Assembly: GCA_045599585.1 (NCBI GenBank)
Contig: JAZRWH010000177.1
Span: 1-45,053, forward strand
Direction: 5' to 3'
Length of the DNA: 45,053 bases
From: RGIG464 sp045599585
GTDB lineage: Bacteria > Myxococcota_A > Bradymonadia > UBA4248
The notes beneath the pieces were generated by a model that did not search any database, was not told the DNA's origin, and saw nothing but the letters and a program-made list of their open reading frames with translations. Shown here piece by piece: positions 22,363 through 30,318 of this stretch. The position numbers and the translations under genes are program-made. The stretch's first letter is position 1. Every line of letters begins with the position of its first letter.

Positions 22363-24431
22363 TTTTCGTCCCAGGGATTGCGGCGGTTGGGCACGAGTTT
22401 GCCCATTTCGCGATACTCCTGGAGACCGCAGGCTTCGAGGAGATCCATATCGATGCGTGTTTTGTGTTCTGCGGCGCGATAAGCAGCGCGGATGACGGCA
22501 TTTTTGATGTTACCGCCCGCGAGTTCAAAATCTTTGCCGAGAACTTCGAAGTCGATGTCATCGCCGAGTGGAGCTTGTTTGGGGAGGAGGCGTTTCCAGA
22601 TACGGGCTCGATCGCGTGGTTCTGGGAAGGGAAAGTCAAGTTTGTGGTTGAGTCTTCGTTCGAAGGCGTCATCGATTGCGGCATCGAGGTTTGTGGTAAG
22701 GATGACGATGCCTTGGAAGCGTTCGACTTCTTGGAGGAGCAGGTTGACTTCCATGTTTGAGTAGCGGTCGTTCGCGTCTTTGACTTCGGTACGTTTTGAG
22801 AAGATGGAGTCAGCTTCGTCGAAGAGGAGAACGGCGCCAGAAGCAGCGGCTTCGCGGAAGCATTTTTCGAGGTTCTTTTCGGTTTCGCCGACGTATTTGG
22901 ACATGATGGCGGGGATACGAACGCGGTAGAGGGTCATGCCGAGTTCGTTAGAAATGATTTCGGCAGAGAGCGTTTTACCCGTACCGGAGTCGCCCCGGAA
23001 GAGGACGCAGAGTCCGCGTCCGGTTGAGAGTTTTTCACCGAAGCCCCATTCTTCGAAGATTTTTCGTCGATTTCGGACAGAGGCGATGATACTTCTGAGC
23101 TGTTCTTTGAGTTTTTTGGGCAGGACGAGGTCTTCGAGTGTAAGTGTCGTTCGCGTTTTATCTGCGAGTTTTTTAATTTTGTTTCGAATTTGGGTTTTGG
23201 CAGCGTCGTCGAGCATGTTCATGTTGACGGATAGCTGAGTGTTGTTGAGTGCCGCGTCGGAGAGGGCTTTGTTCATGGCGACGGCGATGGCGTTTCGGAT
23301 GGTACCGCCGGCGAATTCGTATTTTTCGGCGAGGTGAGGGAGATCGACGTCTTCAGCGAGGGGGAGTTGTTGAGGGAGGTGAAGGCGCCAAATTTTTTCA
23401 CGCAGTGGAGCCGAAGGAATATCGAAATCGATCTGCAGGGTAATGCGTCTATCGAGTGCCGGGTCGAGCGCCGTAGGAATATTTGTCGTGAGGACGACGA
23501 GTCCTTCGTACGCGTCGAGTGCTGCAAGTAGAAGGGGCAGATCTCTGTTTCCCTGAGTTCGGTTCGCGAATAGGAGTTCGCAATCATCAAACAAAAGTAC
23601 AGCTCGCTGGAGCCTCGCTTCGCGCAAGAGAATATCGAGGTTGTCGGTAAGATTTCGGTAAGCTTCTAATTCGTGTGCATCGACGAGGAGTAGGGGGCGA
23701 TTGAGTGATTTAGCGATTGCGTGTGCGAGTAGGGTTTTGCCTGTGCCGGAAGCGCCTGCGAAGAGGAGAATGAGGTTTCGTCCGCCCGTTCCGATTTCGT
23801 CAAAGTTCCATTGTTTTTTGAGATCGAGGTAATGTTCGTATTGCGAAACGATGGACATGACCTGCGATTGTTGTTTAGCGGAGAGCATGACTTGATCGAG
23901 GGATGTTTTAGGCCAGAGGAGTCGACTGAAGCCATCGAGTTGTAAGTCGCATTCCTGTTCGAGGATACAAGCGACGATGCGCGACGGGAGCGTGACGATC
24001 ATTTCGTTGAGCTGCGGATCAGCGCCGGGCTTTGTTTTAAGTTCGATCAGGTGATTTTGCATGAGTTTGGCCGTCGGGAGAAAGGCGGCTCGGTTGTCGA
24101 TCTTTGATGCGAAGTCAGCGCTGAAGAGCTCAATACACAAGCCGACATCGACGTTTGCGAGAGCGAAGTTACGTCGGATATCGATGATTTTTTGTTTGAA
24201 GGAAGCGTCGAGTGTTGGCGCGAGTGCCATGAAGACGACGTTTGCTTCGAAGGCGGAGAGCTGAAAGTCTTTGACGAGCCTCGTAAAGGCGACGTCATCG
24301 CCCGATGCGTTATCGAGCGCTGCGATGTCATTGAGGCAGCGTATCACAGAGGTTTTGTCGGATTGAGCGGCGTAGGTACAGAGCTCAGCGAGGAGGTTCA
24401 ATCTATTTTCGAGGAAGTGTTTGTTGTCCAT
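22359..24431 (-). CDS. double AAA+ ATPase
   Basis: The 690-residue protein has a helical N-terminal region of about 200 residues and then two AAA+ modules. Module 1: Walker A GASGTGKT (226-233), Walker B VLLFDDCE (DD instead of DE, 278-285). Module 2: GDSGTGKT, pore-like loop with SKYVGETE, Walker B VLLFDEAD and an intact Arg finger stretch (FERRLNHKLDFPFPEP). So module 2 looks fully active while module 1 may hydrolyse ATP poorly. The start ATG 24429-24431 lies four bases beyond the coaD stop; an earlier ATG at 24473 would overlap coaD. Such ATPases remodel or unfold protein partners; the partner here may be the coupled nucleotidyltransferase protein. Confidence 0.85.
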   Translation of the reverse strand: MDNKHFLENRLNLLAELCTYAAQSDKTSVIRCLNDIAALDNASGDDVAFTRLVKDFQLSAFEANVVFMALAPTLDASFKQKIIDIRRNFALANVDVGLCIELFSADFASKIDNRAAFLPTAKLMQNHLIELKTKPGADPQLNEMIVTLPSRIVACILEQECDLQLDGFSRLLWPKTSLDQVMLSAKQQSQVMSIVSQYEHYLDLKKQWNFDEIGTGGRNLILLFAGASGTGKTLLAHAIAKSLNRPLLLVDAHELEAYRNLTDNLDILLREARLQRAVLLFDDCELLFANRTQGNRDLPLLLAALDAYEGLVVLTTNIPTALDPALDRRITLQIDFDIPSAPLREKIWRLHLPQQLPLAEDVDLPHLAEKYEFAGGTIRNAIAVAMNKALSDAALNNTQLSVNMNMLDDAAKTQIRNKIKKLADKTRTTLTLEDLVLPKKLKEQLRSIIASVRNRRKIFEEWGFGEKLSTGRGLCVLFRGDSGTGKTLSAEIISNELGMTLYRVRIPAIMSKYVGETEKNLEKCFREAAASGAVLLFDEADSIFSKRTEVKDANDRYSNMEVNLLLQEVERFQGIVILTTNLDAAIDDAFERRLNHKLDFPFPEPRDRARIWKRLLPKQAPLGDDIDFEVLGKDFELAGGNIKNAVIRAAYRAAEHKTRIDMDLLEACGLQEYREMGKLVPNRRNPWDEK

Positions 24432-24435
24432 GAGC

Positions 24436-24957
24436 TTAACCGTGGAATTTGAGATGGATGGCGTTTGCAACATCAGGGGTGACGTAGGCGTCGACGGGGT
24501 GACCGAAAGAAGCGAGTTCGCGGACGACGGAGCTTGAGAGAAACATTTTGTCGTTTGCCGCGATGAGGAAGACCGTTTCGATATGCGGCGCGAGTTCGCG
24601 GTTTACGAGTGCCATTTGAAATTCGTAATTGAAGTCAGCGTTTGAGCGTAGTCCGCGCACAATCACGCGAGCGCCGATCTCATTGCAATAGTTGACGAGG
24701 AGACCACTACACGATGCGACTGTAACGTTGTCGAGATCTTGAAGCGCAGATTTGAGAAAGCCGATACGCTCGTCGAGGGTGAAGAGTTTGGCTTTGGCCG
24801 TATTGTCGGCGATCGTCACGGTGATGTGTTCGAACATGGCGGCGGCGCGTCGAATGATATCTTCGTGACCGAAGGTTGGCGGGTCGAAAGTGCCGCTATA
24901 AACGGCGTGTCGCGTGTCTTTAGGGGGCAAAGTCGTTGGCATGAGCATTTCAGTCAT
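24436..24957 (-). CDS. coaD: phosphopantetheine adenylyltransferase CoaD
   Basis: It adenylates 4'-phosphopantetheine to dephospho-CoA, the penultimate step of CoA synthesis. The signature SGTFDPPTFGH is at residues 21-31, followed by VIVRGLRSNADFNYEFQMA and the ATP-binding LSSSVVRELASFG. Length 173 is close to the family norm of about 160. The N-terminus has about 12 extra residues; later ATGs at codons 4 and 6 are possible and no start has a good Shine-Dalgarno site. It is the first gene of a three-gene minus-strand operon. A type A repeat begins about ten bases upstream of its start. Confidence 0.94.
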   Translation of the reverse strand: MTEMLMPTTLPPKDTRHAVYSGTFDPPTFGHEDIIRRAAAMFEHITVTIADNTAKAKLFTLDERIGFLKSALQDLDNVTVASCSGLLVNYCNEIGARVIVRGLRSNADFNYEFQMALVNRELAPHIETVFLIAANDKMFLSSSVVRELASFGHPVDAYVTPDVANAIHLKFHG

Positions 24958-24966
24958 TAAAATAAG

Positions 24967-25075
24967 GAGGGGGTGGTGTCCCCCTGAGCGTCTATCAGCT
25001 TCGCCAAAGGTACATTTTTGTTATGCTTGCTTTTTTACTAGACCTTTGGCGAAGCTGATACGCCGCTACCCCTTC
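24967..25075 (-). repeat. nested palindromic repeat, type A copy 3 (reverse, long inner stem)
   Basis: The inner stem is 19 perfect base pairs: TATCAGCTTCGCCAAAGGT (24993-25011) with its complement at 25042-25060, and a 30-base T-rich loop. It is bounded by GAGCGTC on one side and an unpaired C plus GCCGCTA on the other, with G5/C5 arms. It begins just upstream of coaD and lies downstream of the kinase gene. Confidence 0.88.
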
Positions 25076-25147
25076 AGGCCTGCGGCGCTTCAACAATAAC
25101 ATTTAGTGAAAACGAGGATTGCGTTGGGCTTAACGGGGGATAGGCAA

Positions 25148-26152
25148 CTAGCAAGTTGTATCCATGAGCATTTGACTGGCAAGTTCAACCTGGTTTTGGG
25201 CGCGAAGGAGGCTGTGTTTTGCGTGTCCAATTTGCGGATCAAAACCGAAATAGTCTTCGCAGAGGGCGTCTCGAGCGAAGCGGATACCGAGTTCAAGCGC
25301 GATACAAGGGGCGGAACCGGGGAGGGCATCGCGTTCTTCTCGCGTGAGGAATGGGGTATTTTCGAGGTAGATGCCGAGTGCTTCACGTGCGTATTCGGTC
25401 AAAAATTCGGGGGGATCGTTTTCGGAGTGAGCGTTGCACCAAGAGCGTATTGCGTCGCCGATATCGCAGGATACGGAGGACCAAGTCATGGTATCCAAAT
25501 CGATGACGCCGCAGACTTCGTCTTGTAGGAACAAGAAATTAGCGCATTTGGGATCACCGTGAATGATGCGTTTGGTTTCGGTAACGAGTGATTTTTCGGG
25601 GCGAATAAAAGAGCGGAGGTGTTCAATTTTTTCGCGCAGAAAATGGACTTCGCCCCAAACGGGGTGGCGCTTATGGGTTTCGTAGGCCTGGTCGAAGGCT
25701 TGCCAATGGCGATCGAAGTTGTGTGCGAAGCCGCGCGTATGTTGGAACTGGTAGTGGGTATTGACGAATGCGGCATGAAAGCGTGCGAGCATGGTTGCGA
25801 GGGAGCGAATTTGGGGCATGGACTGCACGGCCATGAGAGACTGACCGGGCAATTTTGTCATGAGGCGCCAGGTTCCAGGTTTTGCGCCGACGCGTGTTCC
25901 ATCGTACCAAAATTGGCCATATTTCGTCTTAATGAGTTCTGGAACGGGCACGCCGTGTATTTTGAGTGTTGGCACGAGCGCTGCGATGTCGTCGTTGACA
26001 GCTGAGCCAAAGATGGGGTTGAGCCACTGTAGGATGGCATTATCATCTACAGCAAAAGTTTCGTTAATATTGCCGCCGGACAGGCGTGTGATGGCGTTGG
26101 CAGAAAGATTCCAAGCGTCGTCTAAGAGTCGAAGCAAAGATGGATCAGTCAT
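25148..26152 (-). CDS. APH-family phosphotransferase, resembling N-acetylhexosamine kinase
   Basis: The kinase motifs are clear: LSGGNINETFAVD glycine-rich loop (residues 24-36), catalytic loop IIHGDPKCANFLF (HGDxxxxN) and the metal-binding GVIDLDTM. The following SCDIGDAIRSWCN is close to NahK-type hexosamine kinases, which phosphorylate N-acetylhexosamines at C1 in sugar salvage. At 334 residues it is close to NahK (about 360). Choline or other small-molecule kinases and antibiotic kinases share the fold, so the substrate is not settled. It is a single gene bracketed by inverted type A repeats. ATG 26150-26152 lacks a clear ribosome site. Confidence 0.82.
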   Translation of the reverse strand: MTDPSLLRLLDDAWNLSANAITRLSGGNINETFAVDDNAILQWLNPIFGSAVNDDIAALVPTLKIHGVPVPELIKTKYGQFWYDGTRVGAKPGTWRLMTKLPGQSLMAVQSMPQIRSLATMLARFHAAFVNTHYQFQHTRGFAHNFDRHWQAFDQAYETHKRHPVWGEVHFLREKIEHLRSFIRPEKSLVTETKRIIHGDPKCANFLFLQDEVCGVIDLDTMTWSSVSCDIGDAIRSWCNAHSENDPPEFLTEYAREALGIYLENTPFLTREERDALPGSAPCIALELGIRFARDALCEDYFGFDPQIGHAKHSLLRAQNQVELASQMLMDTTC

Positions 26153-26302
26153 GTTGCGTATCTGTGTCGTTGTAGAAATGATAAAATGAAGTGTGATTGA
26201 ATATAGTCTAACGAACGAAGCCGCTGAAATATATCGTTAGGGGAGTTTATATAATTCGCGCTGGGTGACAAAGTAATTTGTGCAGTTGGTTTGGGGGTAT
26301 GC

Positions 26303-26360
26303 GAGGGGGTAGCGGCGTATTTGCGGAGCAAATAGCCGCTCAGGGGGAGACTTCCCCCCT
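26303..26360 (+). repeat. nested palindromic repeat, type A copy 4 (forward)
   Basis: G5, TAGCGGC, unpaired G, inner stem TATTTGC-gga-GCAAATA (26318-26334), GCCGCT, then hairpin CAGGGGG..CCCCC. It is inverted relative to the copy at 24967, and the pair flanks the kinase gene. Confidence 0.87.
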
Positions 26361-26382
26361 TTGAAGATTGCGAATAAAAACG

Positions 26383-26409
26383 AAAAAAGCCCGCATGGAG
26401 CGGGCTTTT
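26383..26409 (-). terminator. intrinsic terminator of the first Dsb-like gene
   Basis: The stem AAAAGCCCGC (26385-26394) / GCGGGCTTTT (26400-26409) has a U run on the minus strand from A6. The same terminator sequence recurs after the paralogous gene at 28053-28078. Confidence 0.92.
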
Positions 26410-26427
26410 GAGCGCAATCAGGTAAGA

Positions 26428-27792
26428 TTAATCGCAGGGATTGTTACTTTCGCCAGCGCTATCGGCATCGACGACAGCTTTATAAACCTGGGCAACGGGC
26501 GTACCAGCGGCGATGAGTTTGTTAGCTGTTTCGAGTTCAGCATTGAGGGCATTTTGGAATGCTTCGAGAGGCTGAGCACCGCTCAGGACGCGGCCGTTGA
26601 TGAGGAAGTGGGGCGTACCATTGACACCGGCTTTGGAGCCGAGTTCGAGGTCGCTCTTAACAGCGGCGGCGGAGGCAGCTGAGTCCATATCGGTGATGAA
26701 TTTCGCTTCATCGAGGCCGAGTTGTTTTGCGAAGCCGATGAGGTTATCGCGATCGAGTGTTTTTTGGTTGGCGAAGAGGAGATCATAGTACTCCCAGAAC
26801 TTGCCTTGGGCTTTTGCGGCTTCGGCGGCCTGGTGGGCGAGCTGAGCTTTGTCGTGGAACGGAAGCGGATAGCTACGGAAGACGAGTTTAGCTTTGCCGG
26901 GGTTGTTCTTGATGAGTTCGTGGACCGTGGTATTTGCTTTGGAGCAGTAGGGGCACTGGAAGTCTGTGAACTCTACGATAGTGACAGGAGCGTTGGCATC
27001 GCCGAGGACAGGGGCGTTTGCGATATCGACGTAAGCGCGTCTTTCGCTTTGGGGTTTCGGAGCTTTTTTGACAGCCTGTTTGTAGAGGGCATCGCCAGAG
27101 AGATTACATTTAGCCGCGAGGTCATTGGTACGTGCAATTTCAGCATCGATTGCATTTTGGAAGTTTTTGAAGGGCTGAGCACCGACTAACTGGACGCCGT
27201 TGATAGAGAAGGAGGGGGTACCATTAACGCCAGCTTCTTGAGCGGCTTTTTGGCCTTGAGCGACATAGTTGGCAACTTCGGGGCTATTCATAGCAGCTTC
27301 GAAAGCAGCGGCGTCGAGGCCGATGCTTGTAGCGAATGATTTGAAGTTATCCACGGTGAGTGCTTTCTGGTTAGCGAAGAGTTTTTCGTGCATTTTCCAG
27401 TAGGCAGCGTGTCCGCCAAGTTTCATAGCAGCGACAGCGGCTTTCGCAGCGGGGAGCGCGTTTTTATGGAAGGGAAGCGGAGCGTTGATGAAAGCGATGC
27501 GTACATCATTGGGGTAGGCATTGAGGATCTGTTCGACCGTAGGCTCAACGCGGCTGCAGAAGGGGCATTCGTAATCACTGAATTCAACGATTGTGATCTT
27601 CGCATCGGGGTTACCTTTGATGGGAAGGGCGTTGACATTGAGGAGTGAAGGGGTGACAGCGGCGACATCGACAGCGACTTCCGAATGGGGGAAATTATTA
27701 AGTTTTCTAGCTTTGCAACCTGCGAAGGTGATAAAACTCATAGCCGCGAGGATGAGTAGGGCACGTTTAAAAAGAGGATTCATTTGACGCAT
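26428..27792 (-). CDS. lipoprotein with two DsbA-like thioredoxin domains (paralogue 1)
   Basis: Start MRQMNPLFKRALLILAAMSF leads to the lipobox TFAGC, so the protein is lipid-anchored. Two DsbA-like domains of about 190 residues follow: the first with the active site SDYECPFCSRVEP, the second with FTDFQCPYCSKAN, each later showing the cis-Pro loop GVNGTPSF or GVNGTPHF. Such proteins oxidise or isomerise disulfides in exported proteins. Two complete domains in one chain are unusual, since most DsbA proteins have one. It is a tandem duplicate of the gene at 28097, with shared leader and terminator. The chosen ATG 27790-27792 matches the paralogue's start; GGAG is about 13 bases upstream. Confidence 0.9.
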   Translation of the reverse strand: MRQMNPLFKRALLILAAMSFITFAGCKARKLNNFPHSEVAVDVAAVTPSLLNVNALPIKGNPDAKITIVEFSDYECPFCSRVEPTVEQILNAYPNDVRIAFINAPLPFHKNALPAAKAAVAAMKLGGHAAYWKMHEKLFANQKALTVDNFKSFATSIGLDAAAFEAAMNSPEVANYVAQGQKAAQEAGVNGTPSFSINGVQLVGAQPFKNFQNAIDAEIARTNDLAAKCNLSGDALYKQAVKKAPKPQSERRAYVDIANAPVLGDANAPVTIVEFTDFQCPYCSKANTTVHELIKNNPGKAKLVFRSYPLPFHDKAQLAHQAAEAAKAQGKFWEYYDLLFANQKTLDRDNLIGFAKQLGLDEAKFITDMDSAASAAAVKSDLELGSKAGVNGTPHFLINGRVLSGAQPLEAFQNALNAELETANKLIAAGTPVAQVYKAVVDADSAGESNNPCD

Positions 27793-28052
27793 TTTTAAAA
27801 GCAATCTCCATATTAGATAAGCAGCGTAATCTTTGACGCTTCACACAAGTTTAAAGCTCACAAAAGAGCGCGCCCCTTTATTACAAGTTGTCTTGACGCA
27901 AGATGTTATTTGGAGCACACGCATAAAAAAAGCAAATTCTTTTGCAGGATGTCAAATTTCCAGCATGAAACTTAGGGTACAGAATGGGTATCGCTGCTTT
28001 TGGCATAGAAGGTTGGGAATCATTTTTAGCAATTAGGGTTGGGAATAAAAAG
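27793..28052. repeat. leader of paralogue 1, duplicated from or into 29723-29880
   Basis: Upstream of both Dsb-like genes lies the same ordered block: GGAGA, AGCTCACAAAAGAGCGCGC, TTGACGCAAGATG and CATTTGGA or TATTTGGA. This shows the duplication included the promoter and 5' UTR. The remainder to the next terminator holds no gene. Confidence 0.7.
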
Positions 28053-28078
28053 AAAAAGCCCGCATAGGGCGGGCTTTT
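28053..28078 (-). terminator. intrinsic terminator of the second Dsb-like gene
   Basis: The stem AAAAGCCCGC (28054-28063) / GCGGGCTTTT (28069-28078) has a U run on the minus strand. It is nearly identical to the terminator at 26383. Confidence 0.92.
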
Positions 28079-28096
28079 AAGCGAAATCAGGTAAGA

Positions 28097-29722
28097 TTAT
28101 TCGCAAGGATTGGCGTTGTCACCGGCATTTTCGGCATCGACGACAGCTTTGTAAACCTGGGCAGCGGGCGTACCAGCGGCGATGAGTTTATTGGCTGTTT
28201 CGAGTTCAGCATTGAGGGCGCTCTGGAAGGCGTCGAGAGGCTGAGCACCGCTCAGGACGCGGCCGTTGATGAGGAAGTGGGGCGTACCATTGACACCAGC
28301 TTTGGAGCCGAGTTCGAGGTCGTTCTTAACGGCGGTGGCGGCGGCAGCAGAGTCCATATCGGCGATGAATTTGACTTCATTGAGGCCAATCTGTTTTGCG
28401 AAAGCGATGAGGCTATCGCGATCGAGTTTCTGCTGATTGGCGAAGAGGAGATCGTAGTACTCCCAGAATTTGCCTTGGGCTTTAGCAGCTTCGGCGGCCT
28501 GGTGGGCGAGCTGAGCTTTGTCGTGGAACGGAAGCGGATAGCTACGGAAGACGAGTTTAGCTTTGCCGGGGTTTTTGTCGAGGAGTTCGTGGATCGTGTT
28601 GTTGGCACGGGAGCAGAACGGGCACTGGAAGTCCGTGAACTCTATGATTGTAACAGGAGCGTTGGCATCGCCGAGGACAGGAGCGTTCTCGATATCAATG
28701 TAAGCGCGCATTTCGCTCTGGGGTTTCGGAGCTTTTTTGACAGCCTGTTTGTAGAGGGCATCGCCAGCGATGTTGCACTGTGTAGCGAGGCCATTGGCAC
28801 GTTCAATTTCAGCATCGATTGCTCTTTTGAAGTTATCGAAGGGCTGAGCACCAACGAACTGGACGCCGTTGATGGAGAAGGAGGGGGTACCATTGACGCC
28901 GGCATCTTGAGCAGCTTTTTGGCCCTGAGCGACGTAGTTGGCGACTTCGGAGCTATTCATAGCAACTTCGAAAGCAGCGGCATCGATACCGATTTCAGCA
29001 GCGAACGCTTTGAAGTTGTCCATCGTAAGAGCTTTCTGGTTTGCGAAGAGTTTGTCGTGCATTTTCCAGTAAGCATCTTTACCGCCGAGTTTCATAGCAG
29101 CGACAGCAGCTTTTGCAGCGGGAAGAGCGTTCTGATGGAAGGGAAGCGGAGCGTTGATGAAAGCGACGCGGACATCGTTCGGATAGGCATCGAGGATCTG
29201 TTTGACCGTGGGTTCAACGCGGCTGCAGAAGGGGCATTCATAATCGCTGAATTCAACGATCGTGACTTTCGCATTGGGGTTACCTTTGACGGGAAGAGCA
29301 TCGATGTTGAGGAGTGCGGGCGTGAGCGTGGCGAGGTCAATGGCTGCACTGGGATCGAGGGGCGCAACAACCGCAGCAGCGGCTTCAGCGGCATCGACGA
29401 TAGTTTCAGCGGCAGCGCCTGCAGCTTCAGCGGCAGCATCAACAACAGTGTCTGCAGCATCAGCAGCGCCTGCAACGACAGCATCAGCAGCAGCGGCGAT
29501 ATCACCAATGATTGAAGGAGCAGCAACTGCGGGAGCAGCAGCGGCAGGGGCTGCGGGAGCAGCAGCGGCGTCAGGGGCTGCGGGAGCAGCAGCAACAGGC
29601 GCTGCGGCAGGTGCAACAGCCTGCTGGTTTCCTTTTCTAGCGTCGCAGCCAGCAAAGGTGAGAAGACCCATGGAGGCGAGGACGATCAAAGCACGTTTGG
29701 AAAGAAGGTTCATTTCACGCAT
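28097..29722 (-). CDS. lipoprotein with two DsbA-like domains and long Ala-rich spacer (paralogue 2)
   Basis: The order is the same as in paralogue 1: lipobox LLTFAGC, then domain 1 with SDYECPFCSRVEP and domain 2 with FTDFQCPFCSRAN, plus both GVNGTP cis-Pro loops. It differs by about 90 extra residues between lipid anchor and first domain, made almost only of Ala with Pro, then AADAVV-type units. This spacer would lift the catalytic part away from the membrane. AAGGAG lies 12 bases before ATG 29720-29722. The two paralogues are nearly identical over much of the domains, indicating a recent duplication or gene conversion. Confidence 0.9.
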   Translation of the reverse strand: MREMNLLSKRALIVLASMGLLTFAGCDARKGNQQAVAPAAAPVAAAPAAPDAAAAPAAPAAAAPAVAAPSIIGDIAAAADAVVAGAADAADTVVDAAAEAAGAAAETIVDAAEAAAAVVAPLDPSAAIDLATLTPALLNIDALPVKGNPNAKVTIVEFSDYECPFCSRVEPTVKQILDAYPNDVRVAFINAPLPFHQNALPAAKAAVAAMKLGGKDAYWKMHDKLFANQKALTMDNFKAFAAEIGIDAAAFEVAMNSSEVANYVAQGQKAAQDAGVNGTPSFSINGVQFVGAQPFDNFKRAIDAEIERANGLATQCNIAGDALYKQAVKKAPKPQSEMRAYIDIENAPVLGDANAPVTIIEFTDFQCPFCSRANNTIHELLDKNPGKAKLVFRSYPLPFHDKAQLAHQAAEAAKAQGKFWEYYDLLFANQQKLDRDSLIAFAKQIGLNEVKFIADMDSAAAATAVKNDLELGSKAGVNGTPHFLINGRVLSGAQPLDAFQSALNAELETANKLIAAGTPAAQVYKAVVDAENAGDNANPCE

Positions 29723-30013
29723 TTTAAAAAAATTCTCCTTATTTGATAAGCAGCGTTCCCCCGACGCTTAACACACAGGTTTATAGCTCACAAAAGAGCG
29801 CGCGCGCCCTTATACCATTTCTTGTTTTGACGCAAGATGTCATTTGGAACACGCAAATTTAAAAAGTCAAAATTTTCTTGTAGAATAACTGTTTACGCCT
29901 AAAAACTTTATTGTACCAAGTTTTTGCATCAATGAAGTCCTCGGCGCAGTGGCTTTATGACAAAGCTAAAAAACAACTTTTTGATTTTTATTCCTCAATT
30001 GAAATTTTTTTTG
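29723..30013. repeat. leader of paralogue 2 (duplicate of 27793-27935)
   Basis: It carries AGCTCACAAAAGAGCGCGC and TTTTGACGCAAGATG in the same order as upstream of paralogue 1. The minus-strand promoter must lie here; a TATAAG box near 29810 is possible. No gene is seen between 29880 and the type A repeat. Confidence 0.65.
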
Positions 30014-30131
30014 TGGGGGGAGTGTCCCCCTGAGCGTCTATCGACAAGTCCCAATAAAATATTTTTACCTACTTCGCGTTTCGCGCTCAATTTTATGGTT
30101 TGGGGACTTGTCGATACGCCGCTACCCCCTC
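30014..30131 (-). repeat. nested palindromic repeat, type A copy 5 (reverse, long inner stem)
   Basis: The inner stem TATCGACAAGTCCC (30039-30052) pairs with GGGACTTGTCGATA (30103-30116), with a 50-base loop that itself contains ATAAAAT/ATTTTAT. GAGCGTC, an unpaired C plus GCCGCTA, and G5/C5 arms surround it. The following bases to 30318 show no gene. Confidence 0.87.
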
Positions 30132-30318
30132 TGCGCCTTTGGCCAAACGGCACCTTTTCGTCAGCTACGCGTTCTTGCGTTTGGACTTCGTCCTTCGCAG
30201 CTCGCTTGCTTCCTCAAATCGTTGCCGTTGTCCTTTGGCGCGTTGTTTAATGCATCAACAAACAGGGTACTCAATTGAGATGAAATAATTTGTGTAAAAG
30301 TTGTTGAAAAATACACGT

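Noticed and set aside
28277..29515. A 412-residue plus-strand open frame opposite the second Dsb-like gene
   Set aside because: It mirrors codon bias of the minus-strand Dsb-like gene, which has intact CxxC and cis-Pro motifs, and a similar shadow is seen over the paralogue. It has no ribosome site or family match.
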